DNA of 54,463 nucleotides from Bacillus sp. EB600 (GCF_024494385.1 NZ_JAEVLT010000030.1:1-54463), one strand, 5' to 3'. Shown: positions 1 through 7,815, numbered from the stretch's first letter. Numbers and translations are program-made. Notes: generated from the letters alone by a model not told the origin.

Positions 1-30
1 GTTGTGAACCATTTTCCCTTTTTCTGTAAA
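1..30 (+). repeat. Fragment of a GTTATGAACC-type 21-nt repeat array
   Basis: The window opens with GTTGTGAACCATTTT followed by CCC, a T run and CTGTAAA. This is the same combination that closes the arrays at 107, 14455, 23196 and 40828, so it probably marks the end of an array that starts before the window. No gene is visible between here and the mnaA terminator. Confidence 0.5.
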
Positions 31-106
31 TTTCAAACCTTCCTCCGATGCTTTTTCAGAGAAGAGAATTACCTGTTTCTAGCTGAGGGCTGCTCTATGA
101 TTTCTC

Positions 107-199
107 GTTATGAACGATTCCAATGGTGTTATGAACCATTTTGCCGCTGGTTTGAACCATTTTCCCGGAGTTATGAGCATTTTCCCTTTTTCTGTAAAA
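107..199 (+). repeat. 21-nt periodic array, GTTATGAACC family (locus I)
   Basis: Four consecutive 21-nt units start at 107, 128, 149 and 170. The core is GTTATGAACCATTTT with about six variable bases (unit 1 has GATTC, unit 3 starts GGTTTGAACC). The last unit is the diverged GTTATGAGCATTTT form and is followed by TCTGTAAAA. One plus frame stays open as seven-residue repeats (VMNHFxx), but there is no RBS, so I do not call it coding. It lies just beyond the mnaA terminator. Confidence 0.85.
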
Positions 200-215
200 T
201 CCATACTCCAGTTTT

Positions 216-250
216 GCTAAAAAAATAGACCGAACCAAAAGGTTCAGTCT
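216..250 (-). terminator. Rho-independent terminator of upp-mnaA
   Basis: Ten-bp stem (227-236 with 241-250, one G-U pair) and a 4-nt loop, followed on the minus strand by a run of seven T. The stem overlaps the mnaA stop codon. Confidence 0.85.
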
Positions 251-1386
251 AGTATATAATCCTCCGGCCTTACTTCACTCTGTTTGAAGTAATAGCGAAT
301 TGCTTCAGTAATGCGATGGGAGGCGTTTCCGTCCCCGTATGGGTTGGTTGCTTTTGCCATTCTATCGTGTTCGGCGGGATTCGTTAACAGCTCAGTAGCA
401 AGTTTGTATATCTGCTCCTCTTCGACACCGGCCAGCTTTAACGTACCGGCAGAGATGCCTTCCGGGCGCTCAGTGGTATCGCGCAGTACGAGCACCGGAA
501 CGCCTAGTGATGGAGCTTCTTCCTGGACGCCGCCGGAATCAGTCAAGATCAAATAGGCACGGGCAGCAAAATTATGGAAGTCGATGACATCCAGCGGCTC
601 AATTAAATGAATGCGCGGATCGTTGCCGAGAACCTCGGCTGCAAGCTCGCGGACAACCGGATTTAAGTGAACTGGATAGACGACTTGGACATCCTTTTGC
701 TCGGTTACAATCCGTTTGATCGCCTTGAACATGTGGCGCATTGGTTCACCAAGGTTTTCACGGCGGTGCGCAGTCAACAAAATTAAACGATTATTGCCAA
801 GTTTATCAAGAACTTCGTGATGGTATTCATCTTTAACCGTTGTTTTTAAAGCATCAATCGCTGTATTCCCAGTGATAAAAATTGCTTCTTTCTGCTTATT
901 TTCTCTCATTAGGTTTTCAGCTGACACGGCTGTCGGCGCAAAGTGCAGGTCGGCGATGACACCTGTTAACTGCCGGTTCATTTCTTCTGGGAACGGCGAG
1001 TATTTGTTCCAGGTACGTAAGCCTGCTTCGACATGCCCGACAGTGATTTGATTATAGTATGCCGCTAAACTGGCGACAAACGTAGTTGTCGTATCACCAT
1101 GAACGAGAACGATGTCAGGTTTGACCTCTTTCATGACTTTATCGAGTCCCTCAAGACCGCGTGTGGTGACGTCAATCAGTGTTTGCCGGTCTTTCATAAT
1201 GTTCAGGTCGAAGTCAGGGTTTATTTTAAAAATAGCTAAAACTTGATCGAGCATTTGACGATGTTGGGCAGTGACGGTGACGATTGATTCAAAATGCTCG
1301 GGCTGTTTTTGTAATTCGAGAACGAGCGGGGCCATTTTGATGGCTTCCGGTCGCGTTCCGAAGATGGTCATTACCTTTATCAACAT
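244..1386 (-). CDS. mnaA: UDP-N-acetylglucosamine 2-epimerase (non-hydrolysing)
   Basis: Cytosolic enzyme that interconverts UDP-GlcNAc and UDP-ManNAc, supplying ManNAc for teichoic-acid linkage units and other wall polymers. The 380-residue length is normal for the family. Visible landmarks are the N-terminal GTRPEA (10-15), GDTTTTF (97-103), HVEAGLRT (118-125), TAHRREN (205-211), DSGGVQEEAP (283-292) and RDTTERPE (302-309), which together form the two-Rossmann GT-B epimerase fold. The ATG start has an AGAAGGTG ribosome site. The gene begins 12 bp after upp and a terminator follows, so upp-mnaA is probably one transcript. The same pair is adjacent in B. subtilis. Confidence 0.95.
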   Translation of the reverse strand: MLIKVMTIFGTRPEAIKMAPLVLELQKQPEHFESIVTVTAQHRQMLDQVLAIFKINPDFDLNIMKDRQTLIDVTTRGLEGLDKVMKEVKPDIVLVHGDTTTTFVASLAAYYNQITVGHVEAGLRTWNKYSPFPEEMNRQLTGVIADLHFAPTAVSAENLMRENKQKEAIFITGNTAIDALKTTVKDEYHHEVLDKLGNNRLILLTAHRRENLGEPMRHMFKAIKRIVTEQKDVQVVYPVHLNPVVRELAAEVLGNDPRIHLIEPLDVIDFHNFAARAYLILTDSGGVQEEAPSLGVPVLVLRDTTERPEGISAGTLKLAGVEEEQIYKLATELLTNPAEHDRMAKATNPYGDGNASHRITEAIRYYFKQSEVRPEDYILD

Positions 1387-1398
1387 TTACACCTTCTT

Positions 1399-2028
1399 TT
1401 ATTTTGTTCCGAATAGACGGTCGCCTGCGTCGCCAAGACCAGGAACGATGTAGCCGTGGTCGTTCAATTTTTCATCAAGGGCCGCGATGTAGATATCAAC
1501 GTCTGGATGGGCGGTTTCAAGGGCCTTAACTCCTTCTGGAGCGGCAATTAAGCACATGAATTTGATATTTTTGGCGCCGCGTTTTTTCAAAGATTCAATG
1601 GCTGCAATGGCGGATCCGCCGGTTGCGAGCATTGGGTCAACGACGATGAAGTCTCTCTCCTCTACATCGCTTGGGAGCTTCACGTAATATTCTATTGGTT
1701 TTAACGTTTCCGGGTCACGATATAAGCCGATATGGCCTACCTTGGCAGCTGGGATCAGCTTTAATATGCCATCGACCATGCCAATGCCGGCACGAAGGAT
1801 CGGAACAAGGCCGATCTTCTTACCTGATAGTACCTTTGCTTTAGTCGTAGTGATTGGCGTTTCAATTTCAAAGTCCTCAAGCTGCATGTCGCGGGTGATT
1901 TCAAAGGCCATCAATGTGGCGACTTCGTCAACAAGCTCGCGGAAATCCTTTGTCCCTGTATTTTTATCACGTATGTATGTTAGTTTATGCTGAATAAGTG
2001 GATGATCGAAAACGTAAACCTTTGCCAC
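1399..2028 (-). CDS. upp: Uracil phosphoribosyltransferase
   Basis: Pyrimidine salvage enzyme: uracil plus PRPP gives UMP and pyrophosphate. The protein has 209 residues, the usual size. The PRPP-binding loop DPMLATGGSA sits at 131-140, and the uracil-binding GYIVPGLGDAGDR segment is near the C-terminus. The start is GTG, with AAAGGAG ten bases upstream (2039-2045); the N-terminus (M)AKVYVFDHPLIQHKL matches the Bacillus family start. It has its own promoter in the gap after glyA and runs into mnaA. Confidence 0.96.
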   Translation of the reverse strand: MAKVYVFDHPLIQHKLTYIRDKNTGTKDFRELVDEVATLMAFEITRDMQLEDFEIETPITTTKAKVLSGKKIGLVPILRAGIGMVDGILKLIPAAKVGHIGLYRDPETLKPIEYYVKLPSDVEERDFIVVDPMLATGGSAIAAIESLKKRGAKNIKFMCLIAAPEGVKALETAHPDVDIYIAALDEKLNDHGYIVPGLGDAGDRLFGTK

Positions 2029-2089
2029 TAGAATCGCTCTCCTTTAATGGGTTTTTTAAAAAATTTGTCGTAAAATCTCACTGCGCTTA

Positions 2090-2118
2090 ATTTTACAGAA
2101 AAAAACCGCTAAGAGCAA
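2090..2118 (-). promoter_or_regulatory. Predicted sigma-A promoter of upp
   Basis: On the minus strand TTGCTC (-35, 2113-2118) and TAAAAT (-10, 2090-2095) are separated by exactly 17 nt. It lies between the glyA terminator and the upp RBS, giving a leader of about 55 nt. Prediction from spacing and consensus only. Confidence 0.55.
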
Positions 2119-2119
2119 C

Positions 2120-2154
2120 CTGAAAAAAGAAAGCGGCCCTCATTTCCAAGGGCC
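2120..2154 (-). terminator. Rho-independent terminator of glyA
   Basis: GGCCCT (minus strand, from 2154) pairs with AGGGCC around an 8-nt loop, extended by flanking pairs, and is followed by GCTTTCTTTTTT. Confidence 0.75.
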
Positions 2155-2193
2155 GGTTCAAAAAAGGGCATTCATTCGTTAACTTTAATTATT

Positions 2194-2252
2194 GTCCAGC
2201 TTCGACGCCCAGCGGCTAGTTTACGTCGCTTAACAGACGCTTCCACTTTCTT
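2194..2252. repeat. Partial R2-type Bacillus intergenic repeat
   Basis: The stretch from TGTCCAGCTTCGACGCCCAG to the CGCTTCC... end resembles the edges of the longer R2 repeats at 26738, 49177 and 53017. Only one end of the element is present; it lies between the glyA stop codon and its terminator. Confidence 0.5.
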
Positions 2253-3494
2253 TTAATACTCAGGGTATAATGTGAATTTGCTTGTTAAGGCTTCGACGCG
2301 GCTGCGGGCTTCTGCAAGCTTCGCTTCGTCTTCGTGATTTTTCAATGTAAACCCAATGATTGAAGCAATTTCATCCATTTCTGCTAAACCAAAACCGCGG
2401 CTTGTAACTGCAGCTGTTCCGATCCGGATTCCGCTTGTTACAAAAGGTTTTTGTGGATCATACGGAATCGTATTTTTGTTAACAGTAATGCCGATTTCAT
2501 CAAGAACGTGTTCAGCAACCTTACCGGTTAAACCAATTGATTGCAGGTCAACCAAAAGCAAGTGATTATCCGTACCGCCGGAAACAAGGTTTAATCCTTC
2601 TTTTTGCAATCCTTCAGCCAAGCGTTTTGCGTTGTTGATAATATTTTGCGCATATGCTTTAAAGCTGTCCTGCAGTACTTCGCCAAGAGCAACGGCTTTG
2701 GCGGCAATGACGTGCATAAGCGGCCCGCCTTGGATGCCAGGGAAGATTGATTTATCAATAGCTTTAGCATATTCCTCTTTGCAAAGAATCATTCCGCCGC
2801 GAGGACCGCGTAATGTTTTGTGGGTAGTTGTTGTTACAAAATCGGCGTATGGAACTGGGCTTGGATGTAAGCCTGCAGCAACTAATCCTGCGATATGAGC
2901 CATATCAACCATAAATAGTGCTCCTACCTCGTCAGCAATTTCACGGAACCGTTTAAAGTCAATCACACGCGGATAAGCGCTGGCACCGGCCACGATCAGC
3001 TTTGGTTTGTGTTCGCGTGCTTTTGCCAAAACATCTTCATAGTCAATGTATTGTGTTTCTTTATCAACACCGTACTCAACAAAGTTGTATTGCACACCGC
3101 TAAAGTTAACGGGACTTCCGTGTGTTAAGTGACCGCCGTGTGAAAGGTTCATGCCGAGAACCGTATCACCTGGTTTGAGGACTGTAAAATAAACAGCCAT
3201 GTTCGCTTGGGCACCTGAGTGCGGCTGAACATTAACATGCTCGGCACCGAAGATTTGCTTCGCACGGTCGCGAGCTAGATCTTCGACAATGTCGACGTAT
3301 TCACAACCACCATAGTATCGTTTCCCTGGATAACCTTCTGCATATTTATTTGTTAAAACGGAGCCTTGTGCTTCCATCACTGCTTCACTAACAAAGTTTT
3401 CCGATGCAATCAACTCGATTTTCGCGCGCTGGCGGCCTAATTCTTGTTGGATTGCTTGATAAACCTGCGCGTCTTGATTCGCCAAATTCTTCAT
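2253..3494 (-). CDS. glyA: Serine hydroxymethyltransferase
   Basis: PLP enzyme that converts serine and tetrahydrofolate to glycine and 5,10-methylene-THF, the main one-carbon source. The PLP lysine is K226 in TTTTHKTLRGPRGG; YAEGYPGKRYYGG (51-63) and DMAHIAGL are further family signatures. I start at the second of two adjacent ATGs (3494), six bases after AAAGGGGG, which gives MKNLANQDAQVYQ and 413 residues. The ATG at 3497 is the alternative. An open frame extends further upstream to 3593, but the added residues are not family-like. Purine regulation is suggested by PurBox-like sites at about 3692-3735. Confidence 0.96.
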   Translation of the reverse strand: MKNLANQDAQVYQAIQQELGRQRAKIELIASENFVSEAVMEAQGSVLTNKYAEGYPGKRYYGGCEYVDIVEDLARDRAKQIFGAEHVNVQPHSGAQANMAVYFTVLKPGDTVLGMNLSHGGHLTHGSPVNFSGVQYNFVEYGVDKETQYIDYEDVLAKAREHKPKLIVAGASAYPRVIDFKRFREIADEVGALFMVDMAHIAGLVAAGLHPSPVPYADFVTTTTHKTLRGPRGGMILCKEEYAKAIDKSIFPGIQGGPLMHVIAAKAVALGEVLQDSFKAYAQNIINNAKRLAEGLQKEGLNLVSGGTDNHLLLVDLQSIGLTGKVAEHVLDEIGITVNKNTIPYDPQKPFVTSGIRIGTAAVTSRGFGLAEMDEIASIIGFTLKNHEDEAKLAEARSRVEALTSKFTLYPEY

Positions 3495-3549
3495 CATTAT
3501 CCCCCTTTGATTTCTAAAAAAACGACATATTGTTTGAAAATTCTTTTTA

Positions 3550-3558
3550 ATTTTAGCA
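3550..3558 (-). promoter_or_regulatory. Possible extended -10 promoter element for glyA
   Basis: On the minus strand TGCTAAAAT forms an extended -10 (TGn followed by TAAAAT). No convincing -35 is seen. It is about 55 bp upstream of the chosen glyA start. Confidence 0.4.
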
Positions 3559-3691
3559 TGTTCTTTGTTTAAAAAGAAAGTAAAAAGCAGCACTAGTCTG
3601 TTGCTAGCACTACTTGTTACATGTAAGCGGCACCATTTTCAGTTTCATAGCGGCTTGCTTATTTTAGGTAATATATCCGATTTTATTCCTT

Positions 3692-3735
3692 AACCCCGAA
3701 TGATTCTTAAAGTTTTCTAAGTCCCATTCGTGTTT
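3692..3735 (-). promoter_or_regulatory. Candidate PurR operator (paired PurBoxes) upstream of glyA
   Basis: Two CGAA-centred boxes face each other: AACCCCGAATGAT on the plus strand (3692-3704) and AAACACGAATGGG on the minus strand (3723-3735), 18 bp apart. Bacillus PurR binds inverted boxes of the type AWWWCCGAACWWT with a gap of about 16-17 bp, and B. subtilis glyA belongs to that regulon. Neither box is a full match, so this is tentative. Confidence 0.4.
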
Positions 3736-3817
3736 TATTAGAAAAAATTTCATTCCGTCCAAACAACTTGCAACTGTTATTTATACGTGATCACGAACAG
3801 CCCATGTTTGCACACCA

Positions 3818-4384
3818 TCAGGAGCAGCTCATGTTTTCATCGGTCAGTTCGTAAGCAGCTCTGGCCCCGCCGATTAATTTCGGACGCGTTTTTGCCATTG
3901 TCACGAAGGCATGTCCAACTTGTTTTTGTGTGACCCGGACCGGGACGGCGACATGCTTTAGATGCATGCCAATCAACGTACTACCGATGTCGATACCGGC
4001 ATCTGCTTTGATGAATTCGACCATTGCCGGATCGTCCATGTGCCGGTATGCATATGTTGCCATTGCTCCGCCGGCCTTGCGTACCGGAACAACCGTTACT
4101 TCATCAAAGTGGAGAAGTGAGGCCACACGCCGTTCAACAACAAGAGCTCTGTTAAGGTGCTCACAGCATTGAAAAGCAAGCTCTACACCTGTTGCTTCCT
4201 GAAATTTTTTACATTGCCGAAAAATCATTTCAGCGACGTCCATTGTTCCGGCTGTGCCGATTTTTTTACCAATCACTTCACTAGTGCTGCAGCCGACAAC
4301 AAGCAGCTGCCCTTTTTTTAAGGATACTTGTTCCTGAAATTCTGTCAGGATTGATGCTAGCTGTGTTTCCCATTCCTCAATCAT
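3818..4384 (-). CDS. ywlG: YwlG family protein (TIGR01440/UPF0340), function unknown
   Basis: A 188-residue protein of the conserved YwlG family, which sits between glyA and rpiB in many Bacillaceae. The glycine-rich LLVVGCSTSEVIGKKIGT segment near residues 27-44 and the C-terminal RPKLIGGARAAYEL are recognisable family regions. It has no signal peptide and is probably cytosolic. The ATG start is preceded by GAAAGGAAG. It lies 77 bp downstream of rpiB in the same direction. No biochemical role is established that I can name. Confidence 0.85.
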   Translation of the reverse strand: MIEEWETQLASILTEFQEQVSLKKGQLLVVGCSTSEVIGKKIGTAGTMDVAEMIFRQCKKFQEATGVELAFQCCEHLNRALVVERRVASLLHFDEVTVVPVRKAGGAMATYAYRHMDDPAMVEFIKADAGIDIGSTLIGMHLKHVAVPVRVTQKQVGHAFVTMAKTRPKLIGGARAAYELTDENMSCS

Positions 4385-4461
4385 GATTAAGGCTTCCTTT
4401 CAAAGATGCTTATATTCATCCTACCAAACTTCGACAAAATTCGGGCCGTGCCAGGCACCTC

Positions 4462-4908
4462 TTAAAGATGCTTATTTTCATAATCAGTGATTTTTCCAAT
4501 TCGATTGGCGTGGCGTCCGCCTTGAAATTCCCCTGTCAGCCAAACCGCTGCAATATCCCTTGCCAAGCCTGGACCAATGACACGCTCACCCATCGTTAAA
4601 ACATTGCTGTCATTGTGCTCGCGTGTCGCCTTGGCACTAAATGTATCATGGACAAGGGCAGCGCGGATCCCTTTTACTTTATTAGCGGCTATGCACATTC
4701 CAATTCCTGTTCCGCAAATTAAAATTGCACGGTCAAATTCGCCGTTTGCGACCTTTTCCGCGGCAGGAAGGGCATAATCCGGATAGTCAACAGATGTGCT
4801 GCAATCGCAGCCAAAATCAACATACTCAATCCCAAGCTCCTCAAGCAAACCAGCAATTTCTTTTCGAATATTTACTCCACCATGGTCTGAAGCCAACGCT
4901 ACTTTCAT
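4462..4908 (-). CDS. rpiB: Ribose-5-phosphate isomerase B
   Basis: Interconverts ribose 5-phosphate and ribulose 5-phosphate in the pentose phosphate pathway. The 148-residue length is typical. ASDHGG (6-11) is the phosphate/substrate loop, and the catalytic cysteine is C65 in ICGTGIGMCIAANK. A very strong RBS (AGGAGGAAA) precedes the ATG. The gene heads a likely rpiB-ywlG unit. Close LacAB and RpiB homologs exist, but the context (ywlG, ywlE region) fits RpiB. Confidence 0.94.
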   Translation of the reverse strand: MKVALASDHGGVNIRKEIAGLLEELGIEYVDFGCDCSTSVDYPDYALPAAEKVANGEFDRAILICGTGIGMCIAANKVKGIRAALVHDTFSAKATREHNDSNVLTMGERVIGPGLARDIAAVWLTGEFQGGRHANRIGKITDYENKHL

Positions 4909-4960
4909 ACTATTTCCTCCTCATATGTATCCTATGTTTATTTTGACACACTCTGAAAAA

Positions 4961-4989
4961 ATTATAAAGAAAACTTAACTTACTGATAA
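4961..4989 (-). promoter_or_regulatory. Predicted sigma-A promoter of rpiB
   Basis: Minus strand TTATCA (4984-4989) and a perfect TATAAT (4961-4966) are 17 nt apart, about 50 bp upstream of the rpiB start. The -35 is weak. Confidence 0.5.
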
Positions 4990-5127
4990 GTCGGCAGTAA
5001 ATGAGGCTTTCAGAATTTTTGGTTCTAAATTCTAATTAATGAAGGCCTTTTCAATTTTGTGATTGTTACGAATTGAGCTTTAAAAGGTATTCTTTGGGCA
5101 TTCGCCGTTTCACACCGAATATGCCTA

Positions 5128-5136
5128 CATACTCTA
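5128..5136 (+). promoter_or_regulatory. Possible late-sporulation -10 element upstream of the YPYVQQEQ gene
   Basis: CATACTCTA fits the CATANNNTA form of sigma-K (and resembles sigma-E/G) -10 boxes, about 30 bp before the start at 5168. No clear -35 is seen at the expected distance, so this is weak support for sporulation control. Confidence 0.3.
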
Positions 5137-5167
5137 TAGGGAAATTACCCAAAAGGAGAAATGCCCA

Positions 5168-5533
5168 ATGTATCCATATGGAAATTATCAAAATCCACAA
5201 ATTATGTATGAAAGCACTCCATTTGTTCAACATGAACAGTTCACTCCGTATGTACAACAGGAACAACACTATCCATATGTACAACAGGAGCACTACACTC
5301 CATTTGTACAACAAGAGCAATATGATCCCAACAGACAACAACTAACGCAACTACTAAAATTACCACAATGGCGGCAGCTTGAACGCAGAGTGAATCTGCT
5401 TGAAAGGCAAAATGAACGACAGGAAAAGGAGATTGATCAACTTCAACACAGAGTTCAAAGATTAGATGAGCGGCTTCAAAGATTGGAAAATAGAAACTAT
5501 ATTCCATTAGCCCCTTATGACGGGAATTATTAA
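5168..5533 (+). CDS. Tyr/Gln-rich repeat protein with C-terminal coiled coil (putative spore coat-like)
   Basis: A 121-residue plus-strand gene among minus-strand neighbours. AAAAGGAGAA is placed correctly before ATG. The N-terminal half is low complexity and carries tandem copies of PYVQQEQ (EQFTPYVQQEQ, HYPYVQQEH, YTPFVQQEQ), repeated at the DNA level with about a 30-nt period. Residues 60-108 are highly charged with heptad-like spacing of leucines, a probable coiled coil, ending in PLAPYDGNY. There is no signal peptide or membrane segment. Bacillus spore coat and exosporium proteins often have this composition, and a CATACTCTA element lies upstream, but I cannot name the family. B. subtilis has no gene here that I recall. 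Confidence 0.7.
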   Translation: MYPYGNYQNPQIMYESTPFVQHEQFTPYVQQEQHYPYVQQEHYTPFVQQEQYDPNRQQLTQLLKLPQWRQLERRVNLLERQNERQEKEIDQLQHRVQRLDERLQRLENRNYIPLAPYDGNY

Positions 5534-5596
5534 ATCTGCCATTAAAAAAGAACTTGGAAACTCTGAAAAAGTCCCCTTAAATGTATGGGTTCTTTG

Positions 5597-5814
5597 AAAC
5601 TTGCCTGTCGATTTACGCTCCAGGCGCGAGCGGTTCGCGGGCGGTCCGGGAGCCTCCTCGGCGCTATCGCGCCTATGGGGTCTCCCGCAGGACATTGAAT
5701 TGGCATCCTTGAAATCGCCCACGCACGAAGAAAATGCGTTAGCATTTTCGAGGAGTCTTCGCGCCTTTCCGCTCCAATCAACAGGGTGGTAAAATCATTA
5801 ATTGGAGCTTTAAC
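5597..5814 (-). repeat. R1 dispersed Bacillus intergenic repeat, copy 1
   Basis: About 215 bp matching 23403-23603 closely. On the minus strand it reads from CCTGTTGATTGGAGCGGAA through GCGCGAAGACTCCTCG and a GAAAATGC/GCATTTTC hairpin to the GCGCCTGGAGCG end. Short open frames inside it are artefacts. It resembles the widespread GATTGGAGCGGAAGG...GCCTGGAGCGGAAATC element of Bacillus genomes. Confidence 0.85.
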
Positions 5815-5828
5815 ATAGTTCATGAAAA

Positions 5829-5876
5829 GAAAGGTATAATACCCTATTATTGAGGGAATTATACCTTTTTTTCTTT
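5829..5876. terminator. Bidirectional Rho-independent terminator between the YPYVQQEQ gene and the chemoreceptor gene
   Basis: The long stem AAAGGTATAAT (5830-5840) pairs with ATTATACCTTT (5858-5868), with an inner CCCT/AGGG pairing. T-rich tails follow on both strands (TTTTTTTCTTTT on plus, TTTCTTTTC on minus). Confidence 0.8.
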
Positions 5877-7166
5877 TCAAATTGAAAACCGCTTAATCGT
5901 TTCTTTCAACTTCTCAGCTTGATCCTTCAACTCTAATGCTAAGTTCTCTACTCCGTCGATTACCCGTACCTGGTCTGTCGTTGAGGCCGCCACTTCTTGG
6001 GCCCCGGCAGAGGTTTGTTCAGCAATGGCCGCCACTTCTTGGGATTGGGTGGAAGCATGTTCGATACTGTCCATTTGCCGATTAACAAGCTCGGTGATCG
6101 ATTTGACCATTTCTTCCATGTTGTGAATTGCTGCTGTCATTCCTTCAATTACATCGTTCGTTTTATTGCCTTTTTCGGCCTCATTATTGGCTCGCTCCAC
6201 CTGAGCTTCCATTTGCTGGACAACATTATGGACTTCCATTTGAATATTTTTGATTAACTCAGAAATTCCTTGTACTGCCTTCGAGCTTTCATCTGCGAGC
6301 TTGCGGACTTCCTTCGCAACCACAGCAAAGCCTTTGCCATGCTCACCGGCCCGGGCTGCTTCAATTGAAGCATTCAGTGCCAGCAAATTCGTTTGGCTGG
6401 CAATGTCGCCAACAAGCTGGATAATTTGTTCAACCTTGGCAGCGTTCGTTTCTAACCGCTTAACCGTATCCATTGACTCGCGATTATCGGTTACTGTCCG
6501 CTCCATCCCGGAAACTAACGATTGAATCGCATCCTTTGAAAGCTTCAGTTCTTGAACCATATTGGATGAAACGCTTTCTGAGGCTTGCGCTTTTGCTTGA
6601 ACCTCCTTGGCGATTTGTGTTACTTCTTCAATTGATTCCACCATGGTTAGGACAGAGGATGCCGAACTATCAGCACCCATCGCAATTTCGCTAATGGTTC
6701 TCGAGACTATTTCTGCCTGGCGGGCAGCCTGCTCGGACATTTCCGTTATCGATACAACCTTTTCATCGGTTTCTTGGAAATTCTCCTGGATTTGTGAAAC
6801 CATTGCTCGCATCCCTGACAGCATATGGTTAAAGGCCACACCAAGCGAACGTATTTCATCATCAGATTCTGGTGTGATCACATCCTCACAAATTTGCCCG
6901 TCTGCTGCTTTCAAGGCGCCAGCTTCGATTATTTTCAGTGGTTTAACGATGAATCCTGCCGCAACGAAAGCCAAAATTCCCGACCAAATGACGCCAAGCA
7001 GTAAGACCACAGTCATGTATGTCATTTGATCAATATAGTTTTTTACAAATGGATAAACAACATAAATAAAGATTGCACTTGCCGTGTATGTAATTGCCGC
7101 TAAGATGACCGTAAACAGGACGAGCTTCCTTTTTAAGCTAAATTTATACCTTTGCTTTCTTTCCAC
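5877..7166 (-). CDS. Methyl-accepting chemotaxis protein without a sizeable sensor domain
   Basis: A 429-residue membrane chemoreceptor. TM1 (about 15-37) and TM2 (about 50-74) are separated by a loop of only about 12 residues, so there is no extracellular ligand domain. HAMP follows (about 74-125), then the cytoplasmic MCP signalling coiled coil, whose hairpin tip includes EAARAGEHGKGFAVVAKEVR. It should dimerise and couple to CheW/CheA, sensing through the membrane, HAMP or a partner. The start is GTG with AAAGAGGTG seven bases upstream. It sits 35 bp downstream of ywlE, an insertion relative to the B. subtilis order. Confidence 0.9.
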   Translation of the reverse strand: MERKQRYKFSLKRKLVLFTVILAAITYTASAIFIYVVYPFVKNYIDQMTYMTVVLLLGVIWSGILAFVAAGFIVKPLKIIEAGALKAADGQICEDVITPESDDEIRSLGVAFNHMLSGMRAMVSQIQENFQETDEKVVSITEMSEQAARQAEIVSRTISEIAMGADSSASSVLTMVESIEEVTQIAKEVQAKAQASESVSSNMVQELKLSKDAIQSLVSGMERTVTDNRESMDTVKRLETNAAKVEQIIQLVGDIASQTNLLALNASIEAARAGEHGKGFAVVAKEVRKLADESSKAVQGISELIKNIQMEVHNVVQQMEAQVERANNEAEKGNKTNDVIEGMTAAIHNMEEMVKSITELVNRQMDSIEHASTQSQEVAAIAEQTSAGAQEVAASTTDQVRVIDGVENLALELKDQAEKLKETIKRFSI

Positions 7167-7201
7167 TTACTTACACCTCTTTATAATGCTGCCACCCACG
7201 C

Positions 7202-7654
7202 TTAAGTGGATGGTTTTTCCTTCAAACGTATAATAGCTGCATCAATTAATTTTTCTAACTCATTAAACGTATCTCGATAGCTATTGATGTCGCCGCCAAA
7301 CGGATCACTCACATCCCCATCCACATCTTCCCCAATAAATTCCTTAAGTGTAAAGGTTTTTTGAGCTGCTGCTGGAAAATTTGCAGCAATTGCTGCTTTA
7401 TGGGAGGATGTCATTGTTAAAATCAATGTCGCCCATTCCACCTCTTTATGGGTTAATGAATTGGATTGGTGCTGGTGCTCGATCTTATTTTCGACTAGAA
7501 CCTGCTTTGCATTTGTTGAAGCATCGCCGCCGTTTATTGCAAAAATACCGGAGGACTTAGCCTCGACCCCGTCAATGTTTTTGTTTTTCAAAATCGCTTC
7601 GGCCATTGGGCTTCTGCATGTATTTCCCGTACAAACAAACAATATGCGCTGCAT
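7202..7654 (-). CDS. ywlE: Protein-arginine phosphatase (low-molecular-weight PTP fold)
   Basis: Removes phosphate from phosphoarginine placed by McsB, acting in protein quality control and ClpCP targeting. The P-loop is FVCTGNTCRSPMAEA with nucleophile C8 and R14. T12 inside the loop is the residue that distinguishes arginine phosphatases from LMW tyrosine phosphatases, which carry Ile there. The general acid is D117 in SDPFGG. The protein has 150 residues, as usual, and is cytosolic. The ATG start follows AAGGGGGG. The B. subtilis neighbours ywlF/rpiB and ywlD/mntP flank it here too. Confidence 0.93.
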   Translation of the reverse strand: MQRILFVCTGNTCRSPMAEAILKNKNIDGVEAKSSGIFAINGGDASTNAKQVLVENKIEHQHQSNSLTHKEVEWATLILTMTSSHKAAIAANFPAAAQKTFTLKEFIGEDVDGDVSDPFGGDINSYRDTFNELEKLIDAAIIRLKEKPST

Positions 7655-7815
7655 TGAAGTTTACCCCCCTTTTCTTCATTATAAATTATATTTTTCCGAA
7701 TCCAATAGCCGCCTGGAAATGTTCGAATATTTTTTTAATGTTTTTGAAAAAGAACGTTCAAAGTAGACTAAAAAAGGCATCCTGATAATAGGATGGCCCT
7801 TCTTCTGGATTCGGA

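Noticed and set aside
4..228. 74-codon open frame at the left end
   Set aside because: It runs through the 21-nt array; no RBS and no family likeness. The periodic DNA explains the open frame.
5066..5345. Hydrophobic 91-codon minus-strand frame opposite the PYVQQEQ gene
   Set aside because: Antisense shadow of tandem repeats; no RBS.
5542..5880. Minus-strand open frames of 71-112 codons across the R1 repeat (similarly 23298-23607)
   Set aside because: They are translations of a non-coding dispersed repeat and differ between copies in frame and content.
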